The notes: generated by a model not told the origin, from the sequence alone. A stretch of 42,213 nt of DNA from Rhodospirillales bacterium (GCA_016872535.1 VGZQ01000021.1:1-42213), one strand, 5' to 3'; positions 1 through 8,190 are shown, counted from the stretch's first letter. Numbers and translations are program-made.

Positions 1-216
1 TCGTGGAACGACTACCTGTTCGGGCGCGTGTTCATGAATTCCCTCGATAATCTCACGCTCACGGTCGGGGTCATGCTGTTCTTCGAGGGCACGCACGTGG
101 ACTGGGGCCTTTTGATGGCGGCCTCGGTGTTGATGACCGTGCCGATGGCGCTGGTGTTCGCGGCGCTGCAACGCCACCTCGTCGCCGGGTTCGGCGCGGG
201 CGCGGTCAAGGGTTGA
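1..216 (+). CDS. ABC transporter permease, MalG/UgpE type (3' end only)
   Basis: This is the C-terminal part of an inner-membrane permease of a carbohydrate-type ABC importer. The gene enters from outside the window, in frame from base 1, and stops at 214-216. The visible 71 residues begin with SWNDYLF, which fits the W-N-D/E-Y/F-L segment just after the EAA cytoplasmic loop in MalG/UgpE-type permeases. A last membrane segment follows (roughly GLLMAASVLMTVPMALVFAAL) and then a short basic tail. The ATPase gene starts 12 bases after the stop, so the two are surely co-transcribed. The substrate cannot be told from this fragment; sugars, polyols and glycerol-3-phosphate are all usual for the family. 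Confidence 0.85.
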   Translation, partial: SWNDYLFGRVFMNSLDNLTLTVGVMLFFEGTHVDWGLLMAASVLMTVPMALVFAALQRHLVAGFGAGAVKG

Positions 217-227
217 GGCCGCCGGTC

Positions 228-1316
228 ATGGACGTTCGTCTCGAAGCGATCAACAAGAGCTTCGGCACCGTCCAGGTGCTGAAGGACATCGACCTCGTGT
301 TTCCCGACCGCAAGTTCGTGACCCTGCTCGGCCCTTCGGGCTGCGGAAAGACGACCCTGCTCCGCATGATCGCCGGACTCGAAACCATCACCTCGGGCGT
401 CATCAAGTTCGGCGATCAGGTGGTCAACCGGCTCGCGCCGCGCGATCGCAACATCGCCATGGTGTTTCAGTCCTACGCGCTCTATCCGCAGATGACCGTG
501 CGCCAGAACCTGAGCTACGGATTGCGCGTGCGCGGAACGCCGAAGGCCGAGCAGGACGCCCAGGTGGCGCGCGTCGCCCGCGTCCTGGAAATCGATCATT
601 TGCTCGAACGCAAACCGGCGCAGCTTTCCGGCGGCCAGCGCCAGCGCGTGGCGCTGGGGCGGGCGATGGTGCGCAAGCCCGATATTTTCCTGATGGACGA
701 GCCGCTCTCCAATCTCGACGCCAAGCTCCGGGTCACGATGCGCGCCGAGTTGCGCCGGTTCCACCTCGATCTGAACGCGACCACGGTTTACGTCACCCAC
801 GACCAGCTGGAAGCCATGACCATGTCCGACCTGATCGCCGTTATGCACGGGGGCGTGGTGCAGCAGTTCGGGACTCCGGCGGACGTGTACGGCCGTCCCG
901 CCAACTTGTTCGTCGCCGGGTTCATCGGCAGCCCGCCGATGAATTTTCTCGAAGGCGAAATCGCAGCCGACGCGGGGGCGCCGGCGTTCGTTTCGCCGGG
1001 CATCCGGCTCCCGTTGCCGCGCCTCGCCGGCCGGCTCGCGCCCGGCCAGCGGGTGATGCTGGGGGTGCGGCCGCAAGCGGCGACGCTCGCCCCCGCGGGC
1101 GGGGCCGCGACCGTTCGCGGCCGGGTTTGGGTGGTCGAATTGCTCGGTTCGGAAAAGCTGGTCGACGTCGAGCTCGGCGACAAACGGCGGTTTACCGTCC
1201 AGGTCCGCGCCGATAGCGTTGTCGGCGTCGAAGAGGAGGTCGGCATCCGCCTCGATCCGGAAACGGTCCATATTTTCGACATGGATTCGGGCAACGCGGT
1301 TCGGTCAGAGGACTGA
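228..1316 (+). CDS. ABC transporter ATP-binding protein, UgpC/MsmK/MalK type
   Basis: This ATPase (362 residues) powers the importer whose permease precedes it. It has Walker A GPSGCGKT (residues 35-42), a Q-loop in MVFQSYALYP, the signature LSGGQRQRVALGRA, Walker B DIFLMDEPLSNLD and an H-loop in YVTHDQ. A C-terminal TOBE-like regulatory region of about 120 residues is typical of the MalK/UgpC group. I chose the ATG at 228 because a GAGG ribosome site lies at 215-218 and MDVRLEAINKSFG is the usual family N-terminus; an upstream TTG at 213 would add five unlikely residues. The family is clear, the transported substrate is not. Confidence 0.93.
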   Translation: MDVRLEAINKSFGTVQVLKDIDLVFPDRKFVTLLGPSGCGKTTLLRMIAGLETITSGVIKFGDQVVNRLAPRDRNIAMVFQSYALYPQMTVRQNLSYGLRVRGTPKAEQDAQVARVARVLEIDHLLERKPAQLSGGQRQRVALGRAMVRKPDIFLMDEPLSNLDAKLRVTMRAELRRFHLDLNATTVYVTHDQLEAMTMSDLIAVMHGGVVQQFGTPADVYGRPANLFVAGFIGSPPMNFLEGEIAADAGAPAFVSPGIRLPLPRLAGRLAPGQRVMLGVRPQAATLAPAGGAATVRGRVWVVELLGSEKLVDVELGDKRRFTVQVRADSVVGVEEEVGIRLDPETVHIFDMDSGNAVRSED

Positions 1317-1345
1317 CGCCACCCGCCCGCCCGGATGCGCGCGGT

Positions 1346-1369
1346 GCCCGTTGTCTGTTGACGGGCTTT
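1346..1369 (+). terminator. Possible rho-independent terminator after the ABC ATPase
   Basis: GCCCGT (1346-1351) and ACGGGC (1361-1366) form a six-pair stem around a nine-base loop, followed by TTT. It lies 30 bases after the ATPase stop and before the convergent aminotransferase end. The T-tract is short, so termination may be partial. Confidence 0.4.
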
Positions 1370-1387
1370 GACCGGTGCGAACCCGGC

Positions 1388-2674
1388 TTAAACCTGGCCG
1401 AGAACGTCGTCGAAGCGGCGCAAGAACTCCGCGCAGATCGCCTCGTCGTGGGCGACGGAGAGATAGAGCTTGGTACCCATCGGGTTAATGAACACGCCCC
1501 GCGCGAACAGGCCGAGCATCAGCTTTCGCGCCTTGGCTTTGTCGCCCCGCGCGGTCGAGCGGTAGTTGTTGACCGGCCGGTCGGTGAACACCACCTGGGC
1601 GAGCGGCCCGTCGCCGATCACCTGGGCGCGGATCTGGCGGTCGCGCAGCACGCGGGCGAGGCCTTCGCGGAACGTCCGGCCGAGGGCGTGCAGCTTTTGG
1701 TAGGTGCCGGGCGTCCGCAGCACGCCGAGGGCCGCGTTGGCGGCCGCGGTCGATACCGGGTTGCCGCCCAAGGTGGACGCCATCCACACGTAGCCGTCAC
1801 CGCCGATCCGGCTTTCGTCGACCTGCTCCATCAGTTCGCGTTTGCCCCCGAACGCGCCGATCGGATAGCCGCCGCCGAGGGCCTTGCCGTAGGCGACGAG
1901 ATCCGGGATCACGCCGTAATATTCCTGCGCGCCGCCGTAGGCGAGGCGGAATCCGGTCACCACTTCGTCGAAGATCAGCGGCACGCCCGCTTCGGTCGCG
2001 AGCGCGCGCACGCCTTCCAGGAATCCGGGCTCGGGCGGCGTGCAGCGCTGCAACGGCTCCATGATGATGCCGGCGAGTTCATGGCGGTGGGCACGCACGA
2101 TCTCGGTCGTCGGGCCGAGTTCGTTGTAGGGCGCGATCAGCAATTCGTGGGCGGCGGCGGGCGTGCCGGCGCTGGTCAGCTCGGGCGTGGGAAAGAGGAG
2201 ATTCTTGTTGGGAAAGAGACTGGTAACACCTGCCTCGTTGGCGCCGTGGTAAGCGCCCTCGAACTTGAGGATCTTGGCCTTGCCGGTCGCGGCGCGGGCG
2301 AGCCTGAGGCAATACATGGTCGCCTCGGTGCCGGACGCGCAGAAGCGCAGCCGCTCCGCCGCCGGCGAGATGCGCCGGATTTCTTCGGCGAGCGCCAGCA
2401 CCTCGGGATTGAGGTAGGCGAAGTTCGAGCCGAGCGGGGCCTGGCGGCGGACCGCCGCCACCACCTCGGGCCGGGCGTGGCCAACCAGCGCCGAACCCCA
2501 GCCCATGGAGAAATCGATGAATTCCTTGCCCTCGGTGTCCCAAAGCCGCGCGCCTTCCCCGCGCGCGATGGCGACGATGGCGTCCCCGGGCAGGCCGAAT
2601 TCGCCGTTCGATATGCCGCCCGGAAAGACCGCGTGGGCGCGGGCCGCGATGTTCCCCATGCCGTCCGACGTCAT
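1388..2674 (-). CDS. PLP-dependent class III aminotransferase (glutamate-1-semialdehyde mutase-like)
   Basis: A fold-type I pyridoxal-phosphate enzyme of 428 residues. The cofactor-binding Asp is in FDEVVTGFR (D236) and the Schiff-base Lys in AYGKALGGGYPIGA (K264); GTEAT near 115-119 binds phosphate. The sequence belongs to the HemL-like branch of class III, which also holds beta-amino-acid aminotransferases. It lies among catabolic genes and not haem genes, so I infer an amino-acid or amine transaminase and not true HemL. The start at 2674 has a strong GGAGGAG site just upstream; an earlier in-frame ATG would add 17 residues that do not look conserved. It is divergent from the acyl-CoA dehydrogenase-like gene, with 129 bases between them. 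The amino donor and acceptor cannot be predicted. Confidence 0.88.
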   Translation of the reverse strand: MTSDGMGNIAARAHAVFPGGISNGEFGLPGDAIVAIARGEGARLWDTEGKEFIDFSMGWGSALVGHARPEVVAAVRRQAPLGSNFAYLNPEVLALAEEIRRISPAAERLRFCASGTEATMYCLRLARAATGKAKILKFEGAYHGANEAGVTSLFPNKNLLFPTPELTSAGTPAAAHELLIAPYNELGPTTEIVRAHRHELAGIIMEPLQRCTPPEPGFLEGVRALATEAGVPLIFDEVVTGFRLAYGGAQEYYGVIPDLVAYGKALGGGYPIGAFGGKRELMEQVDESRIGGDGYVWMASTLGGNPVSTAAANAALGVLRTPGTYQKLHALGRTFREGLARVLRDRQIRAQVIGDGPLAQVVFTDRPVNNYRSTARGDKAKARKLMLGLFARGVFINPMGTKLYLSVAHDEAICAEFLRRFDDVLGQV

Positions 2675-2727
2675 GTCCGCTCCTCCCTCGCGGGCGATTA
2701 TCGGCGGGACGGGGGAAAACGCCATAT

Positions 2728-2752
2728 AATAATGTGTCGTAATAATATGTCG
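2728..2752. promoter_or_regulatory. Tandem 12-bp direct repeat in a divergent promoter region
   Basis: AATAATGTGTCG (2728-2739) is repeated with one mismatch as AATAATATGTCG (2741-2752), a 13-base period. It sits in the AT-rich middle of the 129-base gap between the aminotransferase and the acyl-CoA dehydrogenase-like gene. A plus-strand TATAAT (2725-2730) overlaps the first copy but has no good -35 at the right distance. The repeat could be an operator serving both genes; the regulator is not identifiable. Confidence 0.35.
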
Positions 2753-2803
2753 GGCAATTCACGGCCCGCGAACGAATAAGCGAACGAACGAAAGGAAACG
2801 TCG

Positions 2804-3976
2804 ATGCTCAGCTTTCGCCTGGCCGAAGACCAGGAACGCCTCAGGGCCCGCGCGCGGGCCTTCGCCCGCGATGTGGTCGCGCCGCACGTCGAGGAAATGG
2901 ACCGGACCAACAACTATCCCTGGCCGGTGGTCAAGGCGATGGCGGCCGAAGGATTCATGGGACTCACCATCGATCCCAGATACGGCGGCGGCGGGCGGCC
3001 GCTGATCGACGCCCTGCTGGTGGTCGAGGAACTGGCCAAGGTGTGCGGCACGGTCGCACGCATCTGCGTCGATGCCAACACCGCGGTGGGCAAGGCGATC
3101 GCCGAATACGGCACCGAGGATCAGCGCGCGCGTTATCTGCCCAAGGTGGTCGCCGGCGACAAGCCGGCGATCGCCATCACCGAACCGGACGTCGGCTCGG
3201 CCGCGACCTCGATCACCACGCGGGCCGAGAAGCGGGGCGATCATTACCTCCTCAACGGCGAGAAGCGCTGGATCACCGGCGCCGGCGTCACCGGGCTCTA
3301 CCTCGTATTCGCGCGCTTCGAGGGCAAGGACGGCGCCGCCGGCATCGGCGGGCTGCTGGTGGAAGCCGATACCCCGGGACTCTCGGTGCCCAAGGTGCGC
3401 GTGATGATGGGCGTGCGCGGCATGCCCGAAGGGGACGTGGTGTTCAAGGACTGCAAGGTGCCGGCGGCGAACCTGATTGCGCCTCCGGGCCAGGGCTTCA
3501 AGCGGCTGATGACCGCCTACAACGTGCAGCGGCTCGGCGCCGCCACGGTGGCGCTCGGCATCGCGCAAGGGGCGTACGAGCTCGCCTGCGGCTACGCCGT
3601 GCGCCGCGAGCAGTTCGGGCAGCCGATCGGCGAATTCCAGGGCATCCAATGGATGCTCGCCGACATGCGGATTCAGCTCGAGGCCTCGCGGCTGCTGATC
3701 TACCGCGCCGCCGCCGAGGCCGGGCACGGCTTTCCCGACAAGGTCGATTCCGCCATCGCCAAGGTCCATTCCGCCGACACCGCGGTCGCGGTCACCAACA
3801 TGGCGCTGCAGATCCACGGTGCCGCCGGATACTCGTGCGACCTGCCGCTCGAACGCATGGTGCGCGACGCCCGCATGTTCTCGATCGGCGGCGGCACCGC
3901 CCAGATGCAGCGCAACCTGATCGGGCGCGAGGCGCTGCGGTCGGCCAAGACCCAGATCCAGGAAGTGGCCGAATGA
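2804..3976 (+). CDS. Acyl-CoA dehydrogenase-fold flavoprotein, possible 3-sulfinopropanoyl-CoA desulfinase type
   Basis: A complete 390-residue member of the acyl-CoA dehydrogenase superfamily: N-terminal helical domain, middle beta domain (AITEPDVGSAAT, GEKRWITGAG) and C-terminal helical domain (RREQFGQPIGEFQGIQ, VRDARMF). Neither usual catalytic-base position carries Glu. The MCAD/SCAD site (EGT motif) reads GGGT, with G363, and the isovaleryl-CoA dehydrogenase site (ERL) reads Q242-R-L. From family knowledge, a Gln at that second site plus a conserved Arg in the N-terminal domain marks 3-sulfinopropanoyl-CoA desulfinase (Acd of Advenella mimigardefordensis), which removes sulfite without net oxidation. 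R86 here (in ARICVDAN) is a candidate for that Arg. The fold is certain and the desulfinase reading is inference; other dehydrogenases with a displaced base are possible. An AAAGGA ribosome site precedes the ATG. Confidence 0.85.
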   Translation: MLSFRLAEDQERLRARARAFARDVVAPHVEEMDRTNNYPWPVVKAMAAEGFMGLTIDPRYGGGGRPLIDALLVVEELAKVCGTVARICVDANTAVGKAIAEYGTEDQRARYLPKVVAGDKPAIAITEPDVGSAATSITTRAEKRGDHYLLNGEKRWITGAGVTGLYLVFARFEGKDGAAGIGGLLVEADTPGLSVPKVRVMMGVRGMPEGDVVFKDCKVPAANLIAPPGQGFKRLMTAYNVQRLGAATVALGIAQGAYELACGYAVRREQFGQPIGEFQGIQWMLADMRIQLEASRLLIYRAAAEAGHGFPDKVDSAIAKVHSADTAVAVTNMALQIHGAAGYSCDLPLERMVRDARMFSIGGGTAQMQRNLIGREALRSAKTQIQEVAE

Positions 3977-3994
3977 CCGCCGTGCGTTCGACGC

Positions 3995-5086
3995 CTAATC
4001 CGCGCTTTCGATCGACCGGTGGTCAAGGCCAACGTGCTCGCCGGCGGCGACGATGATGGCCCACGCTTCCTCGGGCAACGGCACGCCTTCGGCCTCGCGC
4101 CGCGCGCGGGCGCGCCGTTCCGGCTCGCCGGGCGTCAGGATTTCGTCCTTGCCGAGGGCGAGCTTGGAGCTTTTGAAGAATTCGACGTAACTGCGCGCCT
4201 CGGCGGCGAAGGCGTCTTCACCCGCGAATGTCGCGGGCTTCAGGAAAATAGACAGCATGCCGTTATTGACCGGGCGCGGCGGCGGTCCGGCGCAGCCCGA
4301 TCCGGTCAGCGCGCCCGCTAGCAGTTCGATCATCAGCGAAAGGCCGGAGCCCTTGTGCTCGCCCATGGCGCGGATGGCGCCGCGCCCGCCGCTCGAGTGC
4401 GGAATCTGGCCCGGGCGCTTCGGCCCGTAAAAGACGGCCGGATCGGACGACAGCCGCCCCTCCTCGTCGATCAGGCTCCCTTCGGGCAAGGGCTTGCCGC
4501 CGCTGTGGGCGACGATCGCCTTGCCCTCGGCGACGGCGGAAGTCGCGAAATCGAGGATGAGCGGGGGCTCGTTCGGCAGCGGCACCCCGATCGTGATCGG
4601 GTTGGTGCCCATGCGCCGCTCGCGGCCGCCGAAGGGGGCGACCAGGGTGCTGCCCGCGACGTTGACGAAATGAATCGACACCAGGCCCGCTGCCGCGGCC
4701 ATCTCGGCGAAATCGCCGATGCGGCCCAAATGCCCGCTGTGGCGGAGCGCGACGATGGCCGTGCCGGCGGCCTCGGCCTTGCGGATCCCGATTTCGGTCG
4801 CGCGCGGCCCCAGGGTCTGGCCGAAGCCGTAATGGCCCTCGAGCAGGACCAGGGTTTCGGATTCGGCGATCACGGTCGGCGTTTGATCCGGCTTGAGCCA
4901 GCCCTTGCTCATCCAGTCGAGATAACGGGGGATGCGGATGACCCCGTGGCTGTCGTGCCCGGTCAGGTTGGCGAGAACCAGGTAATGGGCGATGCGCGCG
5001 CTTTCGTCGGCGGAGCAGCCGGCGGCGACGAAAATGCGGCGGGTCAGCGCGCGTAGGCGTTCGGCGGGGATCAGGATTTCGGACAT
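3995..5086 (-). CDS. Ldh2/MDH2-family NAD(P)-dependent 2-hydroxyacid dehydrogenase
   Basis: A 363-residue member of the malate/L-lactate dehydrogenase 2 family, which oxidises 2-hydroxycarboxylates with NAD(P) and is unrelated to classical MDH/LDH. Family marks are TGHDSHGVIRIPRY (S46, H47, R51), SGHLGRIGDFAE, the TNPITIGVP segment, LDFATSAVAEGK and EHKGSGLSL. The text around SGHLGRIGDFAE and VSIHFVNV looks most like the YbiC/hydroxycarboxylate dehydrogenase B branch. The same family includes ComC, (R)-sulfolactate dehydrogenase, which is worth noting given the sulfonate-type genes in this window. The start at 5086 was chosen because MSEILIPAERL fits the family N-terminus; a longer version from 5161 adds 25 unlikely residues. 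It converges on the acyl-CoA dehydrogenase-like gene with 18 bases between stops. Confidence 0.88.
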   Translation of the reverse strand: MSEILIPAERLRALTRRIFVAAGCSADESARIAHYLVLANLTGHDSHGVIRIPRYLDWMSKGWLKPDQTPTVIAESETLVLLEGHYGFGQTLGPRATEIGIRKAEAAGTAIVALRHSGHLGRIGDFAEMAAAAGLVSIHFVNVAGSTLVAPFGGRERRMGTNPITIGVPLPNEPPLILDFATSAVAEGKAIVAHSGGKPLPEGSLIDEEGRLSSDPAVFYGPKRPGQIPHSSGGRGAIRAMGEHKGSGLSLMIELLAGALTGSGCAGPPPRPVNNGMLSIFLKPATFAGEDAFAAEARSYVEFFKSSKLALGKDEILTPGEPERRARARREAEGVPLPEEAWAIIVAAGEHVGLDHRSIESAD

Positions 5087-5132
5087 GGGATGGACAACGA
5101 CGGAAAAGGAGGACGGTGTCGGTGCGAGCCGC

Positions 5133-6404
5133 TCACAACAAGTGGAAGGCGAATATAGCAACCAAGGTCGGCGGCGCGGCGGCGACCAGCAAGCCGAGCG
5201 GGCTGATCGCGCCTTCGTCGAAATTGCCCTTGAGGATGGCGAACCCGGCCGGGTTGGGCGCGTTGGCGATGATGGTCAGACCGCCGCCGGTGACCGCGCC
5301 GGCGACCAGGGCGTACTTGAAGGCATCGTCGACTCCGTCCACCAGCGAGCCGAGATAGGTCAGCGCCGCGTTGTCGGTGATCGCGGTCAGGGCGGTGGCG
5401 CCGAAATAGAGGGCGTTGGGCGAGAGGCCCGAAAGCAAGGGCTGCAACCACCACTTCTGCATGCCGCCCAGGGTAACCAAACCGGCCAGGAAGAACGCCA
5501 CCATCAATCCCTCGCGCAAGATCAACCGAGACTGATAGCGCTTGTAGGCGTCGGTGAAGCCGAGGAAGAACAGAAACAGCGCGCTGAATACGATCGCATG
5601 GTGACCGAAGAAAACGACGCCGCCCAGAAACATGAGGTGTACCGCGACGACCGGGACCGGAATCCGTTCGAGCTTCTCGCCCGGAAGTCCGTCGGACAAC
5701 TGGGCGAGTTGGCGACGGAAGATCGCCGTGATCACGACCGCGTTGATGATGACGGCGATCACCGCGCGCCAGCCGAACGTCTTGAGCATGAAAGCGATAT
5801 CCCAGCCCCAGGTCGAGGCCACCATCAGAACCGGCGGCGCGGCATAGGGCGTAAGCACGCCGCCGATCGAGATGTTGACGAAGAGAACGCCGATGGTCGC
5901 GTACTTGAACGGCGCGGGGACATTCTTGGCGAAATAGCGATCGCGCAGGAGAAGCGCGGATAGTGTCATCGCGGCCGGCTCGGTGATGAAGGAGCCCAAC
6001 AACGGTCCTACCGACAGCGCGACGAGATAATAGGCCGTGGGTTGTCTGAGCGGCATCAATCGCGCGATCAAACGCATCACCGCGCCCGCGAATTCCAGTA
6101 CCGGACGGCTCGCGGCGATAACCATGATGACGAACACGAAGGCGGGCTCGGTGAAGTTGAGGCCTTCCAGGTATTCGATGGATCGCGCCGGTCCGAGGTG
6201 AACGGCGACGAACAGCAGCAGGATCAGCGCCCAGAATCCGAACACCGCTTCGACCTCGCCGAGCAGGTGCCATAGACCCGCGTGCGCCCGATTGACGTGG
6301 GCGAGGTGCTCGAACAGCTTGGTTGAAAAGGTGTGCACGACCGCAACCGCAAACAGGGCGGCGGCCATGATGTCAATAGCCGAGGCTAGGGATAGGGACG
6401 ACAT
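5133..6404 (-). CDS. Putative Na+/H+ antiporter-like membrane protein (PF07399-type)
   Basis: A polytopic membrane protein of 423 residues with about 11-12 hydrophobic segments. Characteristic stretches are LLGSFITEPAAMTLSALLL, NISIGGVLTPYAAPPVLM and TAITDNAALTYLGSL, which carry polar and charged residues inside membrane segments as in ion-coupled antiporters of the IT superfamily (the group annotated as putative Na+/H+ antiporter). The C-terminus has GLTIIANAPNPAGFAIL, also typical. The start at 6404 gives MSSLSLASAIDIM; an earlier in-frame ATG at 6464 would add a charged stretch before the first membrane segment. It lies 46 bases upstream of, and on the same strand as, no other gene except the Ldh2-type gene downstream, so the two may be co-transcribed. 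The ion is not known from sequence. Confidence 0.8.
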   Translation of the reverse strand: MSSLSLASAIDIMAAALFAVAVVHTFSTKLFEHLAHVNRAHAGLWHLLGEVEAVFGFWALILLLFVAVHLGPARSIEYLEGLNFTEPAFVFVIMVIAASRPVLEFAGAVMRLIARLMPLRQPTAYYLVALSVGPLLGSFITEPAAMTLSALLLRDRYFAKNVPAPFKYATIGVLFVNISIGGVLTPYAAPPVLMVASTWGWDIAFMLKTFGWRAVIAVIINAVVITAIFRRQLAQLSDGLPGEKLERIPVPVVAVHLMFLGGVVFFGHHAIVFSALFLFFLGFTDAYKRYQSRLILREGLMVAFFLAGLVTLGGMQKWWLQPLLSGLSPNALYFGATALTAITDNAALTYLGSLVDGVDDAFKYALVAGAVTGGGLTIIANAPNPAGFAILKGNFDEGAISPLGLLVAAAPPTLVAIFAFHLL

Positions 6405-6541
6405 CGCATGTTCCCGGTCGGTGGCGCGGCCTCGAACAACCAATTCCAAGACTCGTGATTTCATCTAATAGAGCATTCCACGGGCGTTGGAAATCGCATG
6501 TTGCGCCCCGAAGGCGAAGCGTTCACCCTAATGTCGTCTTC

Positions 6542-7087
6542 ATGGCAAGAAACGGAGCGCCCGCCGGCATCATCGGGGCGACCCTGGCGGCGTTCGCGAC
6601 ATCGTCGCCGGAACTCGCGGTTGCGATCACTTCTGCGCTCGCCGGAGCCCCGAGTTGGCGCTCGGCAACATGACCGGCGGCAACATCGTGAACGTGGCGC
6701 TGGTACTCGGGCCGCCGCCGATGATCGCAGGACTCGCGGCGCCTTTCCGTTCGACGGCCGCGTGTCGCGCGGCGAGGCCGCCGTCATGTTTCTGCCGTTT
6801 TTGGCGTAGCTGGCGACCACCGGATTCGAGGGACGCCGGCGCCGCGATCCGACTGCGCCCGCGCTTGACAGCGAAACCCCCGCGTCGTGGCGTGGCGTTT
6901 CGGCGGCGGCCTCGTTCTTCTGTTCGCCCCCGGCCAACTGATCGTAACCGGCGCTTTCAGCGCGGCGGTCGTCGCGGTTATCTATCCCGGCCCGAAAGGC
7001 GTCGTGACGCGCCGGCGCGGCGTGGTGCCGATTCTCCTGTGGGTTGCCTTTGTCCTGGTCCAAGCGCAGGCGCGTGGCGCGATTTAG
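6542..7087 (+). pseudogene. Decayed Na+/Ca2+ exchanger-family (CaCA, YrbG-like) gene
   Basis: Pieces of a CaCA-family cation exchanger appear in order but in different frames. From 6542 the first frame reads GATLAAFATSSPELAVAITSALAG, the classic alpha-1 repeat. After a shift near 6655 the second frame continues ELALGNMTGGNIVNVALVLG. A further shift near 6750 gives FDGRVSRGEAAVMFLPFLA and then a TAG at 6807-6809. From about 6887 the first frame again reads a C-terminal hydrophobic part with VVTRRRGVVPILLWVAFVLVQ. The N-terminal membrane segment and most of the alpha-2 repeat are missing. At least two frameshifts and one stop make a working protein impossible. The residues still match the family well, so the decay may be recent, or there may be sequencing errors, although several lesions argue against error alone. 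Confidence 0.75.
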
Positions 7088-7245
7088 GCAAATCTTCCGA
7101 AAATAATCGCGCATCCATTGTTGCGCCGCGCGCTGAGATCGTTATCTTTAAGGCGTACCGCCATCGTTGAACGGAATCACCGGTCCCCACAATCGGGGAC
7201 TCGCCGCGCAATCTTTTAGCGGCGATGGGAGTGGAGGACGAACAT

Positions 7246-8190
7246 ATGACCGGCGCCCGCGAGCGATTCAAAGAACTGAACGAGGCCAAGGCGAACTTCG
7301 ACCGCCTCTACGCCGCGCCCGACCCGCGCGAGTATTATCGCGTCCTCTACGGGCTCGACTACATCGTTCCCGACCTGGCGCGGCCCATTTTCCGCGCGCT
7401 GATCGCGGCGCGCGAAGCGGATCTCCGGCGACGGGTGCGGGTGCTGGATCTTGGCTGCTCCTACGGCGTCAATGCCGCGTTGGCGCGCTTTCCGTTCGAT
7501 TTGGCCCGCTTGGCGCAACGCTATGCCGGCCCCGAGATGCAGGGCCTCGCGACCTCGACGTTGATCGATCTCGACCGGCACTACTTCCGCTCCTGGCCCC
7601 GCCTGACGGATGCCCAGTTCATCGGCCTGGACGCGTCGAGGCCGGCGATCGACTACGCCACCGCCGTCGGTCTGCTTGATTACGGCGTGGCCACCGACCT
7701 CGAGCACCATGAACCGACCGCGACCGAATCCGAAATCCTGTCCGGGGTCGACCTGATCGTGTCGACCGGATGCGTCGGTTACGTCACGCGGCGGACGTTC
7801 CGCCACCTGCTCGACCGCGCCCATCCGGGCGATCCGCCCTGGGTGGCGTCGTTCGTGCTCCGCATGTTCTCCTATCAAGAAATCGCGGACTTGCTCGCCC
7901 GGCACGGACTCGTCACTGAAAAACTCGAAGGGATCACCTTCATCCAGCGCCGTTTCCACAGCGAGGACGAACTGCGGTCCGTCGTCGCCAACCTGGAAGG
8001 ACAGGGGGTCGACCCGTCGGGCAAGGAGGCGGACGGGCTCTATCACGCCGAGCTCTACGTTTCCCGACCGGAAGCCGTCGTCCGCGACATGCCGCTCACG
8101 TCCGTCTTGTCGATCACCAGCGGCGCAAGCCGGCCGTTCGGCCGGCGGTTTCGTTTCGTCGACGGCGGTTCGGTCAAGCTGGTTCCCTAA
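7246..8190 (+). CDS. Class I SAM-dependent methyltransferase of unknown target
   Basis: A soluble protein of 314 residues. Motif I is VRVLDLGCSYGVNAAL, the glycine-rich S-adenosylmethionine loop, and FIGLDASRPAIDYA fits the acidic loop after strand 2. The next strand reads VDLIVSTGCVGYVT, where motif IV lies. The C-terminal third (MFSYQEIADLLARHG onwards) looks like the substrate-side extension found in small-molecule methyltransferases, but I do not recognise the subfamily. The start at 7246 is preceded by GGAGG at 7233-7237; an ATG at 7225 lies before that site. It stands alone: a pseudogene is upstream and the phosphate importer downstream, with 122 bases before the next gene. No function beyond methyl transfer should be claimed. 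Confidence 0.8.
   Translation: MTGARERFKELNEAKANFDRLYAAPDPREYYRVLYGLDYIVPDLARPIFRALIAAREADLRRRVRVLDLGCSYGVNAALARFPFDLARLAQRYAGPEMQGLATSTLIDLDRHYFRSWPRLTDAQFIGLDASRPAIDYATAVGLLDYGVATDLEHHEPTATESEILSGVDLIVSTGCVGYVTRRTFRHLLDRAHPGDPPWVASFVLRMFSYQEIADLLARHGLVTEKLEGITFIQRRFHSEDELRSVVANLEGQGVDPSGKEADGLYHAELYVSRPEAVVRDMPLTSVLSITSGASRPFGRRFRFVDGGSVKLVP

Noticed and set aside
1388-2674. Calling the aminotransferase hemL (tetrapyrrole synthesis)
   Set aside because: It has the family motifs but sits among catabolic genes, and many class III transaminases look alike at this level.
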